From 55-13 sp037190145 (GTDB lineage Bacteria; Armatimonadota; Fimbriimonadia; Fimbriimonadales; Fimbriimonadaceae): 64,000 bases of DNA. The notes under the pieces were generated by a model. The model did no database searches, was not told the DNA's origin, and saw only the letters and a program-made list of their open reading frames with translations. The first letter of the stretch is position 1. Each line of letters begins with the position of its first letter. This document shows positions 8,839-17,346 of this stretch, in pieces. The position numbers and the translations under genes were made by a program. The stretch lies in contig JBBCJU010000006.1 in NCBI GenBank assembly GCA_037190145.1, positions 248,001 through 312,000 of the forward strand, given 5' to 3'.

Positions 8839-9294
8839 CTATTTGGGTAACGAGATGGTCTGAGCCAATAAGCGATTCGCTTTTCTTAGTACTTCGACGG
8901 TCTGATCAAGCGGCTCTTTTCCGATGCCTGCTGTGACAGCTTTGGAGACACTTTCGATTGCTTTAACAGCGGCGGCCAAAGCCGTCTTGCCGCGATCTGT
9001 AATTCTTAAATGCTTTACGCGACTATCTGTTTCGCTCGGCACTTGCTCGATTAGATGCTTAAGGCCCCTAAGTGCTTCGGTTAGGGAAGGTGGCTTGATT
9101 CCAAGTCTTCTGGCAATCTCTGCTTGGGTCGCGGAAGGGCCCGCTGCATGGATAGTGCTTAGGAGATCAAATGTTGCAGGCTTTAGGCCGTGGGCGGCCA
9201 AAGCAGGTTCAGTGGCAGCATTCAGTAACTCACCCATCAATAGAACTTGGGCAGTCAATGAATCCGGATTGAGGCTTAGCCGTTCGGTTGCCAT
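8839..9294 (-). CDS. MarR family transcriptional regulator
   Basis: A 151-residue winged-helix regulator. The recognition region reads SATQAEIARRLGIKPPSLTEALRGL, followed by the wing with DSRVKHLRITDRGK, which is characteristic of MarR proteins (D-x-R and the LT-x-x-G turn). I place the start at the ATG at 9294 because an upstream alternative at 9333 would run through a palindromic operator and overlap the divergent flavoprotein gene. MarR proteins usually repress themselves and a divergent neighbour in response to small ligands, so the flavoprotein at 9351 is the likely target. Confidence 0.85.
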   Translation of the reverse strand: MATERLSLNPDSLTAQVLLMGELLNAATEPALAAHGLKPATFDLLSTIHAAGPSATQAEIARRLGIKPPSLTEALRGLKHLIEQVPSETDSRVKHLRITDRGKTALAAAVKAIESVSKAVTAGIGKEPLDQTVEVLRKANRLLAQTISLPK

Positions 9295-9313
9295 ATGATT
9301 AGGATAGCAAATG

Positions 9314-9346
9314 AAATTGTAGATTGCAAGCAATCTGTCACAATTT
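9314..9346. promoter_or_regulatory. Palindromic operator between marR-like and BaiN-like genes
   Basis: The core AGATTGC-AA-GCAATCT (9321-9336) is a perfect dyad. It is flanked by AAATTGT (9314-9320) and its complement ACAATTT (9340-9346), offset by three bases. A 16-base dyad with TTGC-AA-GCAA is of the size and style of MarR-family sites. Its place between the two divergent starts supports autoregulation. Confidence 0.6.
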
Positions 9347-9350
9347 GCGC

Positions 9351-10595
9351 GTGGAACGGCATGATGTCGTGGTAGTAGGTGCGGGAGCGGCGGGAATTAT
9401 TGCCGCTTGGAATGCGGCTTCGTTAGGCGCTCGAACGCTATTGGTTGAGAAGACAAACCGCATTGGAACCAAGATTTTGGTGAGTGGAGGCGGAAAGTGC
9501 AATATCACTCATGACGGACCGCTAGAAGATGTACTACGCGCATTCCGACCTAATGAAGCCCGGTTTATTCGCCCTGCTTGCTATCGCTTTACAAATCGTC
9601 AAATTGTTGATTTGTTAACCGATAGAGGATTGCGGGTGTATACGAGAGAGGATGGTCGAATCTTCCCGGTGGATCAAACGGCTAAAGATGTGGTGGCGAT
9701 TCTCCGTACGTATTTGGTGGATGCGGGAGTTGATATTCGTTTGGAGACACCCATTAAAGAAGTGGTGGCGGTCGACGGAAAGATAAAAGGCGTGCGGACA
9801 GAGGATGACTATTTTCAAAGCCCCCGAGTCGTGTTGGCAACGGGGGGAAGCTCCTATCCGAATAGTGGAACCACCGGAGACGGCTGGCCTTGGGCCAAAG
9901 CTCTTGGTCACACTATCATAAAGATCCGAGCCGCACTTGCTCCTATTTATCAAAGCGTGGGCGAGGAAAGTCCTAGATCGGGAATCGCTTTACGCGATAT
10001 TGTGCTCAAGGCACGAAGAGGCACAAAAGAAGTCGCGCGCTGGAGAAACGATTTGTTGTTTACTCATCGGGGTATTTCTGGACCAACAGCGCTCGGTATC
10101 AGCCGAGTTGTTACCGAGTGTCTGGAAGAAGGGGAAGTCACGTTAGAAGTTGATCTTAGGCCAGATTCTTCGTTCGAGGAGTTAGGCCAAGAGATTAAGG
10201 ACTGGACTCAAACAAATTCTCGGAAGCGGATGACCAGTTACATGGAAGAGGTGGTTCCAAAGAACTTGGTGGAAGACGTCATGTTGGCGGCTAAGCTGGA
10301 CATGACCCTTTCGGGAGCAAGTCTAGGGCAGAAGGATCGAAATCGATTAGTGGAAACACTAAAGGGTTGGAAACTTGGGCCGGTCAGAACGGTTCCGCTC
10401 GAGAAAGGGGAATGTGTAGCTGGTGGCATCTCGCTGGATGAAGTCGACCCGCAAACCATGAAATCAAACCTTGTCGAAGGGTTGTATCTTTGCGGAGAAG
10501 TTTTAGATATTGCCGGTCCGGTGGGTGGATATAACCTGCAGTCAGCATTTGCTACCGGTTTTGTGGCAGGAGAATCTGCCGCCTTAGGTAAGTAG
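9351..10595 (+). CDS. BaiN/HI0933-like FAD-dependent oxidoreductase
   Basis: A flavoprotein of the HI0933/YhiN/BaiN family. It has the N-terminal dinucleotide motif GAGAAGIIAA, then GTKILVSGGGKCNIT, a mid-protein VLATGGSSYPNSGTTGDGW segment and the closing GEVLDIAGPVGGYNLQSAFATG that completes the FAD site. I prefer the GTG at 9351 (414 residues), because starting at ATG 9324 would place the palindromic operator inside the gene. Relatives include a bile-acid dehydrogenase step, but most have no assigned substrate. The divergent MarR-like regulator suggests a role in handling a small molecule or redox stress. Confidence 0.85.
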   Translation: MERHDVVVVGAGAAGIIAAWNAASLGARTLLVEKTNRIGTKILVSGGGKCNITHDGPLEDVLRAFRPNEARFIRPACYRFTNRQIVDLLTDRGLRVYTREDGRIFPVDQTAKDVVAILRTYLVDAGVDIRLETPIKEVVAVDGKIKGVRTEDDYFQSPRVVLATGGSSYPNSGTTGDGWPWAKALGHTIIKIRAALAPIYQSVGEESPRSGIALRDIVLKARRGTKEVARWRNDLLFTHRGISGPTALGISRVVTECLEEGEVTLEVDLRPDSSFEELGQEIKDWTQTNSRKRMTSYMEEVVPKNLVEDVMLAAKLDMTLSGASLGQKDRNRLVETLKGWKLGPVRTVPLEKGECVAGGISLDEVDPQTMKSNLVEGLYLCGEVLDIAGPVGGYNLQSAFATGFVAGESAALGK

Positions 10596-10689
10596 TGGAT
10601 ATTGCTTTGGCGAGCTCTGTTCGACAAGTGATCTTAGTCATTGCCGGATTATCTGCAACGTGCGCGAAGAACTTTAGGTAAAAGCTTTG

Positions 10690-10881
10690 ATGGATTCAAA
10701 GCTGACACTAACTTGCCCGGTCTGCCAAGGAACGAAGTTTGAGAGAGGGGAGGTTTCCACGACCTACGACAAAGAAGCCGTTCGTTTCCGCGTTCGTACC
10801 TCTATGATTACATCTGATTGGACAGATATCTACGCTCAAAAATGTTTGAGGTGTGGTTATGTGTTGATGTTCAGCAAGTAA
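10690..10881 (+). CDS. Small zinc-ribbon protein
   Basis: A 63-residue protein beginning at ATG 10690 (a TTG directly before it is less likely). Two CxxC pairs, CPVC near the N-terminus and CLRC near the C-terminus, frame a short beta-rich segment, the arrangement of a single zinc ribbon. Such proteins are often nucleic-acid-binding or assembly factors, but nothing here gives a specific role. It ends 10 bases before the tag gene and may be cotranscribed with it. Confidence 0.65.
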   Translation: MDSKLTLTCPVCQGTKFERGEVSTTYDKEAVRFRVRTSMITSDWTDIYAQKCLRCGYVLMFSK

Positions 10882-10890
10882 GGTAACTGT

Positions 10891-11430
10891 GTGACCTACT
10901 GTGAGTTCTCGATCAATAACCCCATCCATGGGCCGTATCACGATAAGGAGTACGGCTACCATCTTTCGGACGAATCGGCTCTCTTTGAGAGACTGATCTT
11001 GGAAATCAATCAGGCAGGACTCAGTTGGGAAACGATCCTCAAGAAGCGAGAGACGTTTTGTTTGGCCTATAGCGGCTTTGATGTGGATGCAGTGGCGGCT
11101 TATGGAGACAAGGATAAAGCAAGGCTGTTGAATGACTCTGGGGTGATTCGTAATCGATTAAAGGTAGAGGCCGCGATTCACAATGCTCAGGTTATACAGC
11201 GCTTAAGAAACGAACACGGGAGTTTTGCGCATTGGCTGGATATAAACCACCCGAAGGAGAAACCCGAGTGGGTAAAGCTGTTTAAGAAAACGTTCCGATT
11301 TACGGGAGGCGAGATTGTAGGTGAGTTCTTGATGAGCCTTGGCTATTTGCCCGGCGCTCACCACCAGGATTGCCCGATATATAAGGAAATTGCCCGTGTA
11401 GGAGCACCCTGGATAAACACAAAGGGCTGA
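10891..11430 (+). CDS. tag: DNA-3-methyladenine glycosylase I
   Basis: Tag removes 3-methyladenine from alkylated DNA and starts base-excision repair. The zinc-snap ligands Cys4 and His17 near the N-terminus and the HHQDC pair near the C-terminus are in place. So are Glu38 and Trp46 within LEINQAGLSW, which match the base-recognition residues of the E. coli enzyme. Y-H-D-K-E-Y-G, TILKKRE and GVIRNRLKVEAA also follow the family. Translation begins with GTG at 10891. The stop codon lies within the left arm of a perfect hairpin. Confidence 0.93.
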   Translation: MTYCEFSINNPIHGPYHDKEYGYHLSDESALFERLILEINQAGLSWETILKKRETFCLAYSGFDVDAVAAYGDKDKARLLNDSGVIRNRLKVEAAIHNAQVIQRLRNEHGSFAHWLDINHPKEKPEWVKLFKKTFRFTGGEIVGEFLMSLGYLPGAHHQDCPIYKEIARVGAPWINTKG

Positions 11431-11448
11431 GGATTTCCTCAGCCCTTT
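11421..11448. terminator. Bidirectional terminator hairpin after tag
   Basis: Perfect 13-base arms (11421-11433 and 11436-11448) are separated by TT, with the tag stop codon inside the left arm. It lies between the convergent tag and cyclophilin genes. The minus-strand side continues into a T-rich stretch. Confidence 0.75.
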
Positions 11449-11465
11449 GTCGATCAAATCAAAGA

Positions 11466-12116
11466 TTACTTGCTCTCTTCGATCGTGACCTTCTTCATAA
11501 TCGCTGGATTATCTTCAAGCGGATTATCTCTACCGTCTCGCTTTAGGTTAACGATCTTATCGACCACATCCATGCCAGAGATGACTTGTCCGAAAGCGGT
11601 GTATTGCTTGTCCAGGAAAGAGGCGTCATCTACGCAGATAAAGAATTGGCACCCGGCTGAGTTGGGGTCTTGTGATCTAGCCATCGATACGATGCCACGA
11701 ACGTGCTTTGTATCATTGAACTCGGCTTTGATCTTGTAGCCCGGATCTCCAGTGCCCATTCTTGCTCGATCGCCCGACTTACTGTTGGGATCTCCGCCTT
11801 GAATCATGAAGCCTGGGATGACTCTGTGGAAACGAGTGCCATCGTAAAAGCCCTTCTTGGCGAGGGTTACAAAGTTCTCGGTATGCCCGGGAGCCTTATC
11901 CTCAAGGAACTTAAACTTGATGGTGCCGAGATTAGTCTCGATTACGGCAACTTTGCCCTTTACTTCATCGGCAGGGGCTTCAGAGCCATTGTTATCTTTC
12001 TTTGTTTCTTCCATGGTGTTAGTGGCCGCTGGTTCGCCCAGCGAGGGAGCCATGGATTCTGGAGCGCATCCAAAGAGAATTGCACTCACGATCATGATCC
12101 ATATCGGGAACCGCAT
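11466..12116 (-). CDS. Cyclophilin-type peptidyl-prolyl isomerase, lipoprotein
   Basis: A 216-residue protein with a lipoprotein signal: hydrophobic start and lipobox ILFGC, acylated Cys17. A low-complexity linker precedes a cyclophilin domain with TRFHRVIPGFMIQGGDP, RGIVSMARSQDPNSAGCQFFIC and the YTAFGQVISGMDVVDKI ending. The Arg and Phe of FHRVIPGFMIQGGDP and the Gln-Phe-Phe stretch are the catalytic surroundings. It probably assists folding of secreted proteins at the outer face of the cytoplasmic membrane or in the periplasm. Confidence 0.92.
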   Translation of the reverse strand: MRFPIWIMIVSAILFGCAPESMAPSLGEPAATNTMEETKKDNNGSEAPADEVKGKVAVIETNLGTIKFKFLEDKAPGHTENFVTLAKKGFYDGTRFHRVIPGFMIQGGDPNSKSGDRARMGTGDPGYKIKAEFNDTKHVRGIVSMARSQDPNSAGCQFFICVDDASFLDKQYTAFGQVISGMDVVDKIVNLKRDGRDNPLEDNPAIMKKVTIEESK

Positions 12117-12142
12117 AAAAAGATTGTACTCGCTATATGGCC

Positions 12143-12634
12143 TTATGCCGTGATTGTGGAGACCGAGTAAACCGCTCGGAAATATGGCTGATAGCCATCA
12201 ATGGTCCATAACTCGGCGCAGTACTCTACGACACCGTCTGTGATTTGGCAGAAACTACACCGCATTCTTTCAATGCCCCAAACCATTTCCATGGGTTCAC
12301 TCACAAAGGTGAGCGTATCTCCACTGAAATTGCCTCGGAAAAGCATTGGGTCTTCTTGAGAAGAAGCAAAACTCCACATGCGATAGCACTGGTGTTTGTC
12401 ACTATAAGTGATAAGCGAATGGATGGACTCTGTTCCCAAAAATGGAATCTGTCCAAAGAAGTCCATCCGCATGAAACGATCGCATTCCTCGCGCTCCACG
12501 TGCATATAGCCACTAAAGGGAACGGGCAGGCGCATGGGTGGGCACAACACTCCTTGCCCCGAACTATCTCCGATCAGAAAATCGAGTTTTCGTAGTTCGG
12601 CAACTGGCAACCTTGGAATAATTCCATCCTGCAT
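12143..12634 (-). CDS. DUF1579-like protein
   Basis: A 163-residue protein that starts with a region of the type LRKLDFLIGDSSGQG and continues with VEREECDRFMRMDF, YSDKHQCYRMWSFAS, FRGNFSGDTLTFVSEP and a closing DG-x-Y segment. This order of short beta strands resembles the lipocalin-like DUF1579 family, whose usual opening is L-x-x-L-x-G-x-W. No signal peptide is visible. It lies 27 bases upstream of the cyclophilin gene on the same strand, so it may share its transcript. The function is unknown; the family assignment is tentative. Confidence 0.6.
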   Translation of the reverse strand: MQDGIIPRLPVAELRKLDFLIGDSSGQGVLCPPMRLPVPFSGYMHVEREECDRFMRMDFFGQIPFLGTESIHSLITYSDKHQCYRMWSFASSQEDPMLFRGNFSGDTLTFVSEPMEMVWGIERMRCSFCQITDGVVEYCAELWTIDGYQPYFRAVYSVSTITA

Positions 12635-12941
12635 CTCGGGTTTATCTTACGATAGGTTCCATGATTTTTACAGTTTTTTTACGCAAAAAGGTACGGCATT
12701 GTTTTATTGGATTCACTTGCTTATGGCACAATTTTGCAGCGTATGTTACTTGATACAAAGTTGGATTCGATATTCCTTAATGCAATCGAAGGAATAAATG
12801 CAGCAAGATGCAATGAATCTCCAATACTGAAATCGCCTGGTCTCTTAGAGACGAAGATGCTAAGGAATCTTCAAGTGAATTTCTTAAAAGAATAAGCAGA
12901 AATTTTTATAGATAGCGCGTATGAGTTCCGCGCTATCTCCC
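12635..12941. other. A/T-rich intergenic region with a hairpin near its right end
   Basis: Roughly 300 bases separate two minus-strand genes. The stretch is rich in A and T and would hold the promoter of the DUF1579-like gene. A 62-codon frame on the plus strand has no ribosome site or recognisable motif and is not called. The only clear structure is the hairpin at 12910-12938. Confidence 0.5.
12910..12938 (-). terminator. Hairpin after M28 peptidase gene
   Basis: Perfect 10-base arms AGATAGCGCG (12910-12919) and CGCGCTATCT (12929-12938) enclose a 9-base loop, immediately after the peptidase stop on the minus strand. No good T-run follows in that direction, so termination strength is uncertain. 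Confidence 0.5.
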
Positions 12942-13964
12942 TTAGCCTTTAAGCTTTTTCCAAGCCTCGAAATAGTTCTTCGCGCGAGGATTAGACTCAT
13001 TCCAAGCCGGAACCTTGTTAGAGTTTGCAAGGGCTTGGACTCCTAAGCCGATAGCTTTTGTGATCTTTTCTAGATTGTTGTAATCGATCTTGTCCCAGTG
13101 GTCTCCTACTCTGTGATAGTCAGGAAACGAGTATGCGACGCTGATGGTGTGGGCAGGTATGCCAACTCGAGCAAGAGCGGCGTTGTCGCTCGCCATAAAG
13201 TAAGGATCACCCTGGGGGCGACTATCTACTTCCACTCCAATCGTCTTAGCGGCTTCCTTTATCGTTTTGGGCAAATCTGAAAAATCAAAGCCGGTGAGGG
13301 CAAATCTGGATACTTGTGCACCCTCATCGTCATCTGTACGACCGAGCTGTTCCATGTTCACCATGCCAATTGTTTTGGCTAGAGGGAATGCAGGATTTGC
13401 CGCATAGTACCGTGCTCCTTGAAGCCCCTTCTCTTCGCCCCAAAATGCGATGAAAACAATGGTTCGCTTGGGTTTTGTCTTCATTGCCCCGAATGACTTC
13501 GCCAATTCAATCATCGCTACAATGCTGCTGCCATTGTCATTGGCACCGTTAAAAATCTTGTCCTCTCCCTCGCCACGGATTCCTACATGGTCATAGTGGG
13601 CCGTGACCAGCAAATAGGAATCTGATAGGGCTGGATCACTTCCTTTCACAACTCCAATCACGTTTTTGACGGGCTTCTCTCGAAATACTGCTGGTTGAAA
13701 ATAATTGTCTTTCGTCAGGCCTTCCAAGCCAGCTTTTTCAAACTCTGCCGCGATCCAGGTAGCCGCAATATCAAGTTCGGGCGAAGGTGTGTCTCGTCCT
13801 CTCATTTCATCGCTGGCCAAAAACCTTAGGTTGGCTCTCAAGTTCCTGGCAGAAATACCAGCAAATGAATCGGTGCTAACTTGGCTGGTCTGTGCGAGGG
13901 CCATTTGGCTGACACTCAGAGTCAGAGCAAGCGTGATATAGATGAAAAAGCGGTGCGTTTTCAA
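12942..13964 (-). CDS. Secreted M28 family metallopeptidase
   Basis: A 340-residue exported peptidase with signal peptide ending near ALAQT. Zinc-site residues of the M28 (aminopeptidase Y/S) fold appear in order: AHYDH, GANDNGS, FWGEEKGLQGARYY with the catalytic Glu pair, NMEQLGR where most relatives have an Asp, and the final His in SFPDYHRVGDHWDKID. It probably acts outside the cytoplasmic membrane as an aminopeptidase on peptides. The gene is monocistronic between an A/T-rich gap and the divergent histidine kinase. Confidence 0.9.
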   Translation of the reverse strand: MKTHRFFIYITLALTLSVSQMALAQTSQVSTDSFAGISARNLRANLRFLASDEMRGRDTPSPELDIAATWIAAEFEKAGLEGLTKDNYFQPAVFREKPVKNVIGVVKGSDPALSDSYLLVTAHYDHVGIRGEGEDKIFNGANDNGSSIVAMIELAKSFGAMKTKPKRTIVFIAFWGEEKGLQGARYYAANPAFPLAKTIGMVNMEQLGRTDDDEGAQVSRFALTGFDFSDLPKTIKEAAKTIGVEVDSRPQGDPYFMASDNAALARVGIPAHTISVAYSFPDYHRVGDHWDKIDYNNLEKITKAIGLGVQALANSNKVPAWNESNPRAKNYFEAWKKLKG

Positions 13965-14078
13965 ACGTGTTCTCCAGATAAAGGGGGCGGGTAAAGAACA
14001 GAAATGGTCCTTGATGGCACCCTAAACAGATCATAGCAATTCGTGGCGACTTAATGAAGCCCGCACTTCAAGAGTAAG

Positions 14079-15365
14079 ATGAGTATTGACACTGGAGATC
14101 GGTTGAGAGAGGATAGATCGGAAACGATTCTTGCCCTGCAGCAAAATGTGCGGGAGAAGTGGGGTGAGTTCGAAGATAGTTTCTATGGGCGATTAGTTTC
14201 CGTAGGAAAGGTTTTTACGAGAGGGTGGAACTGGGCTTCCAACCGGCATGTCACGATTCAGTACAGTATCGTGGCGGTCGGTCTTGCCATTGCCTTGATC
14301 ATCGGCAAGGCCTTTTTTGGTGCACAGCCTGTTCAGAGCCAGCTTCTATTGTTTCTTCCGGCGGTTCTGCTAAGTACCACTTATGGTGGGCTTCTTTCTG
14401 GTGTGGTGACCTCAATCATAGGCGCGATCATTACCTTGATTGCTTGGCCTCCACAGCTTTATCGAAAGATAACGACGGATATTGGAGTCTTCGAAAGTTC
14501 ACCTTCGGTTCCTTACTTGCTTTACTTCATGGTCTGCATCATGATCTTAGCTCTGTGGAAGGTGCAGGACTATAAGCAACAGGAGGTCTTGCGTCTAAAG
14601 GACGAGCTAGAGGAACGGGTTCACGAACGAACTGCAGAGCTTCAATCCGCTAACGAAGAGCTATCAAACTTCTGCTACTCCATCTCTCACGATCTGCGTG
14701 CTCCGATGAGAAACATCGCCGCGTCTAGCTCGATGCTAAATCAGGAGATGGAAGGCAAGCTGGATGAATCTGGACAGGAGTTAGTGGAAAGCATCGGTCG
14801 GTCTGCTACTCGACTCTCGGAATTAGTAGATGATCTTCTGAACCATGCTCGGCTAGGTAATGCTGCTCTCAAGCCAAGGTGGGTTAATTTCACCGGCATG
14901 GCAGATGAAGTTGGGGGAATGCTGAGGAAGGAAGATTGGCCAGCAACAACCATTGAGTTCAAGGTACAGCCTAACATGGTAATGACCGCTGACCCGTTGC
15001 TGTTGAAATTAGCGCTCCATAACTTAATGGAGAATGCGTGCAAGTATTCGAGGAAGGGCAGTGACCTGGTCATCGAAATCAAAGAAACTCGAAATCGACA
15101 CGGGGCGGTCTTTTCAGTAAAAGACAACGGCATCGGCTTTGATATCCAGTATGCAACACGCATTTTTGAGCCTTTCCAGAGGCTTCATCGAGACTCTGAA
15201 TATCCAGGCACAGGAATTGGGCTCGCAAACGTTAAGCGAATTATTGAACGGCATGAAGGTCGTATTTGGGTTGAATCAAAGCCCGATGTAGGGACTACGT
15301 TTTACTTCACGATTGGTGAGACCAAAAAGAATCTTGTGAGTTTGCCCGAGACGGAATCTTCATAG
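14079..15365 (+). CDS. Membrane sensor histidine kinase
   Basis: A 428-residue kinase. Residues about 58-162 form four hydrophobic helices resembling the DUF4118 membrane sensor module of KdpD-type kinases. A coiled region (about 165-195) leads to the dimerisation domain with SISHDLRAPMRN, phospho-acceptor His204. An HATPase domain follows, with an N box around HNLMENACKYS, a G1 box KDNGIGFD and a G2 box GTGIGLANVKRI. No response regulator is adjacent, so it is an orphan kinase. The ECF sigma gene lies 113 bases downstream on the same strand, but nothing in the sequence shows they work together. Confidence 0.9.
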   Translation: MSIDTGDRLREDRSETILALQQNVREKWGEFEDSFYGRLVSVGKVFTRGWNWASNRHVTIQYSIVAVGLAIALIIGKAFFGAQPVQSQLLLFLPAVLLSTTYGGLLSGVVTSIIGAIITLIAWPPQLYRKITTDIGVFESSPSVPYLLYFMVCIMILALWKVQDYKQQEVLRLKDELEERVHERTAELQSANEELSNFCYSISHDLRAPMRNIAASSSMLNQEMEGKLDESGQELVESIGRSATRLSELVDDLLNHARLGNAALKPRWVNFTGMADEVGGMLRKEDWPATTIEFKVQPNMVMTADPLLLKLALHNLMENACKYSRKGSDLVIEIKETRNRHGAVFSVKDNGIGFDIQYATRIFEPFQRLHRDSEYPGTGIGLANVKRIIERHEGRIWVESKPDVGTTFYFTIGETKKNLVSLPETESS

Positions 15366-15478
15366 AGTTCGTCTGTCGGCAAAAGAGCTGACTTCTCGCA
15401 TCTATAGACCAAACGCATACTGGAAAGTACGTGGTCTAGTTCGGCTTGGCCATGCACTGGGAAAAGGAGGAGGCAAGC

Positions 15479-16084
15479 ATGGAGAGAGCCCTAGCCAGCG
15501 ATCTTTACCTGATTGAGAGGTGCCAGAACGGCGATAAGCACGCTTTTGATACGCTCATGGATCGCCATAGAGCACGTGCTTTTCAATACGCGTTGAAACT
15601 GACAAAGCATGCCGAGGAAGCAAGCGATGTTGTCTCAGAAGGGTTTGTCAGAGTCTTCCGGGCTATCAATCAATTCCGGAGCAACAGTGCGTTTACCACG
15701 TGGCTTTATCGGATTTTGCGCAACTGCTTTCTTGATATGAGAAAGCGAAAAAGTCTGCGTATCGTTGCAAGTTTAGATGCGGTGCGAGAAACAGACGATG
15801 GTGATTTGTTTATGCAGGTCGTCGATAAATCTCCTTCGCCGCATGAAGTTGCCGTAAGGTCCGAGCATGGCGTAAGGGTTCGACTTGCCGTTTCCAGATT
15901 AACGGAGATCCAGAAGTCTATGATCATTCTCTATCATGGGGAGCAGTACTCCTACGAAGAGATTTCAGAAATGCTAGATTTGCCGGTAGGAACGGTAAAA
16001 AGTCGATTGAATCGGGCCAGAATTGCGCTGAAAGATTTACTATCAAGCGAGCCAGATTTACTACCCATGAACTCACGTAGATAG
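15479..16084 (+). CDS. ECF-type RNA polymerase sigma factor
   Basis: A 201-residue sigma-70 family factor. Region 2 covers about residues 15-80, with FDTLMDRHR and the SAFTTWLYRILRNCFLDMRKR stretch contacting the -10 element. Region 4 lies near the C-terminus with SYEEISEMLDLPVGTVKSRL, the helix-turn-helix for the -35 element. I start it at ATG 15479, which has AAAGGAGGAGG directly upstream; starts at 15452 (ATG) and 15446 (TTG) lack this. No anti-sigma factor is encoded next to it, so its control is not evident. A strong ribosome site suggests efficient translation. Confidence 0.9.
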   Translation: MERALASDLYLIERCQNGDKHAFDTLMDRHRARAFQYALKLTKHAEEASDVVSEGFVRVFRAINQFRSNSAFTTWLYRILRNCFLDMRKRKSLRIVASLDAVRETDDGDLFMQVVDKSPSPHEVAVRSEHGVRVRLAVSRLTEIQKSMIILYHGEQYSYEEISEMLDLPVGTVKSRLNRARIALKDLLSSEPDLLPMNSRR

Positions 16085-16173
16085 TTTGAATGTCGGTTGC
16101 GAACGGCGTTTAGTCGACGTGATAGGGTTTGACGTACATTGCCAAACCCAGTAGCTATACTGACCCAAGTCGC

Positions 16174-17346
16174 ATGCGTCGTAACGAAGTTCCTATTTTG
16201 CTCGCCGTCTTCCTCGACTTGGTCGGCTTCGGAATGGCATTTCCTGATGTGCAGCTTCGCGCTGAAGCCCTCGGTGCCTCTGGCTTTGTCATTGGCTTTC
16301 TTCTCGCCAGTTTGTTCGCAGTCCAATTGGTAGTTTCTCCAAAATGGGGAGCACTTAGCGACAGGATTGGTCGAAAACCGGTGGCGGTTTTCTGTACGTT
16401 CTTAAGCGCCCTAGCAATGTTGGTCTATGCTCTGTCCGATTCGCTCTGGGGAATCTTGTTTAGCCGCGTTGTGGGAGGCTTTGCGGCCGCGAATGTAGTG
16501 GTTTTGCAAGCTTATCTGGCGGATTTAACCTCAGAGTCCGAACGTGGGGCTGTCATGGGCAGGATTGGAGCTGCCATCTCCGTTGGGCTGATTGCGGGCC
16601 CATTCTTTGGTGGACAGTTAGCTCAAGCCGGAGGGAGCAAGCTGCTTGGATTGGTTGCAGCAGGAGCAAGTGGACTTGGAGCATTGATACTTCTTGTGGG
16701 AATGAAGACGGTGAAACCTCCGGCAAAAGAAAAGCCCCCCAAAACTCCTTTTATAGACCCTAGACTCTTAAGAGACCTTCCTGACCTTCGAGCTATGTTT
16801 ATGCTTGCCGCTGTAGCGTGGTTTGCTCTAGCTTGTTTAGAAGGCACGTTTGGACGGTTGATCTCAAGCAAGTTCGAGTTTCCTTTAGCTAGTCTAGGCA
16901 TGATCTTTACCAAGCCTCAAGGCGCTTCTGGAGCTGTCTTTGGATTTGAATCACTCATAAGCTTCCTCATTCAAGGCTTACTTTTCGCTTGGATAGCCAA
17001 GCGAACATCGTATAAGAACTTGCTCTCAATTGGCTTTCTTATGCAAGGTATTGGCTTGTTATTAACCCCGTTTGCCCCTGGGTTTGGATTGATCTTGGCT
17101 TTCAGTGCCATCTACAGTGCCGGAAGTGCATTCGCTAACCCAACTATCAATACTATTTGCTCGGCCAAAGTGCCCGAGAATAGGCAGGGAGAGTTGTTTG
17201 GCTTGCTGCAATCGGCAAGGTCTGTAGGATTCTTGATCGGTCCCATGTTAGGTGGGGTTCTGTTTGATCTAGCTCCTTCTGCCCCATTCGTTCTTGCGGG
17301 AAGCGTAGCAATCATTGCTACATGGCTTGTAATGGCTAAGGTCTAA
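16174..17346 (+). CDS. Major facilitator superfamily transporter (TetA-like)
   Basis: A 390-residue MFS protein with about twelve hydrophobic helices. Motif A between helices 2 and 3 reads GALSDRIGRKP. The GPFFGGQLA and GPMLGGVLFDLAP segments in helix 5 and helix 11 resemble the antiporter motif C seen in drug and tetracycline exporters. A further TTG start at 16129 is possible, but the ATG at 16174 begins directly before the first hydrophobic helix. It probably exports a small molecule by proton antiport. Substrate is unknown; no regulator is adjacent. Confidence 0.85.
   Translation: MRRNEVPILLAVFLDLVGFGMAFPDVQLRAEALGASGFVIGFLLASLFAVQLVVSPKWGALSDRIGRKPVAVFCTFLSALAMLVYALSDSLWGILFSRVVGGFAAANVVVLQAYLADLTSESERGAVMGRIGAAISVGLIAGPFFGGQLAQAGGSKLLGLVAAGASGLGALILLVGMKTVKPPAKEKPPKTPFIDPRLLRDLPDLRAMFMLAAVAWFALACLEGTFGRLISSKFEFPLASLGMIFTKPQGASGAVFGFESLISFLIQGLLFAWIAKRTSYKNLLSIGFLMQGIGLLLTPFAPGFGLILAFSAIYSAGSAFANPTINTICSAKVPENRQGELFGLLQSARSVGFLIGPMLGGVLFDLAPSAPFVLAGSVAIIATWLVMAKV

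Noticed and set aside
12707..12895. 62-codon plus-strand frame
   Set aside because: It begins with TTG, has no ribosome site, and its composition matches A/T-rich spacer.
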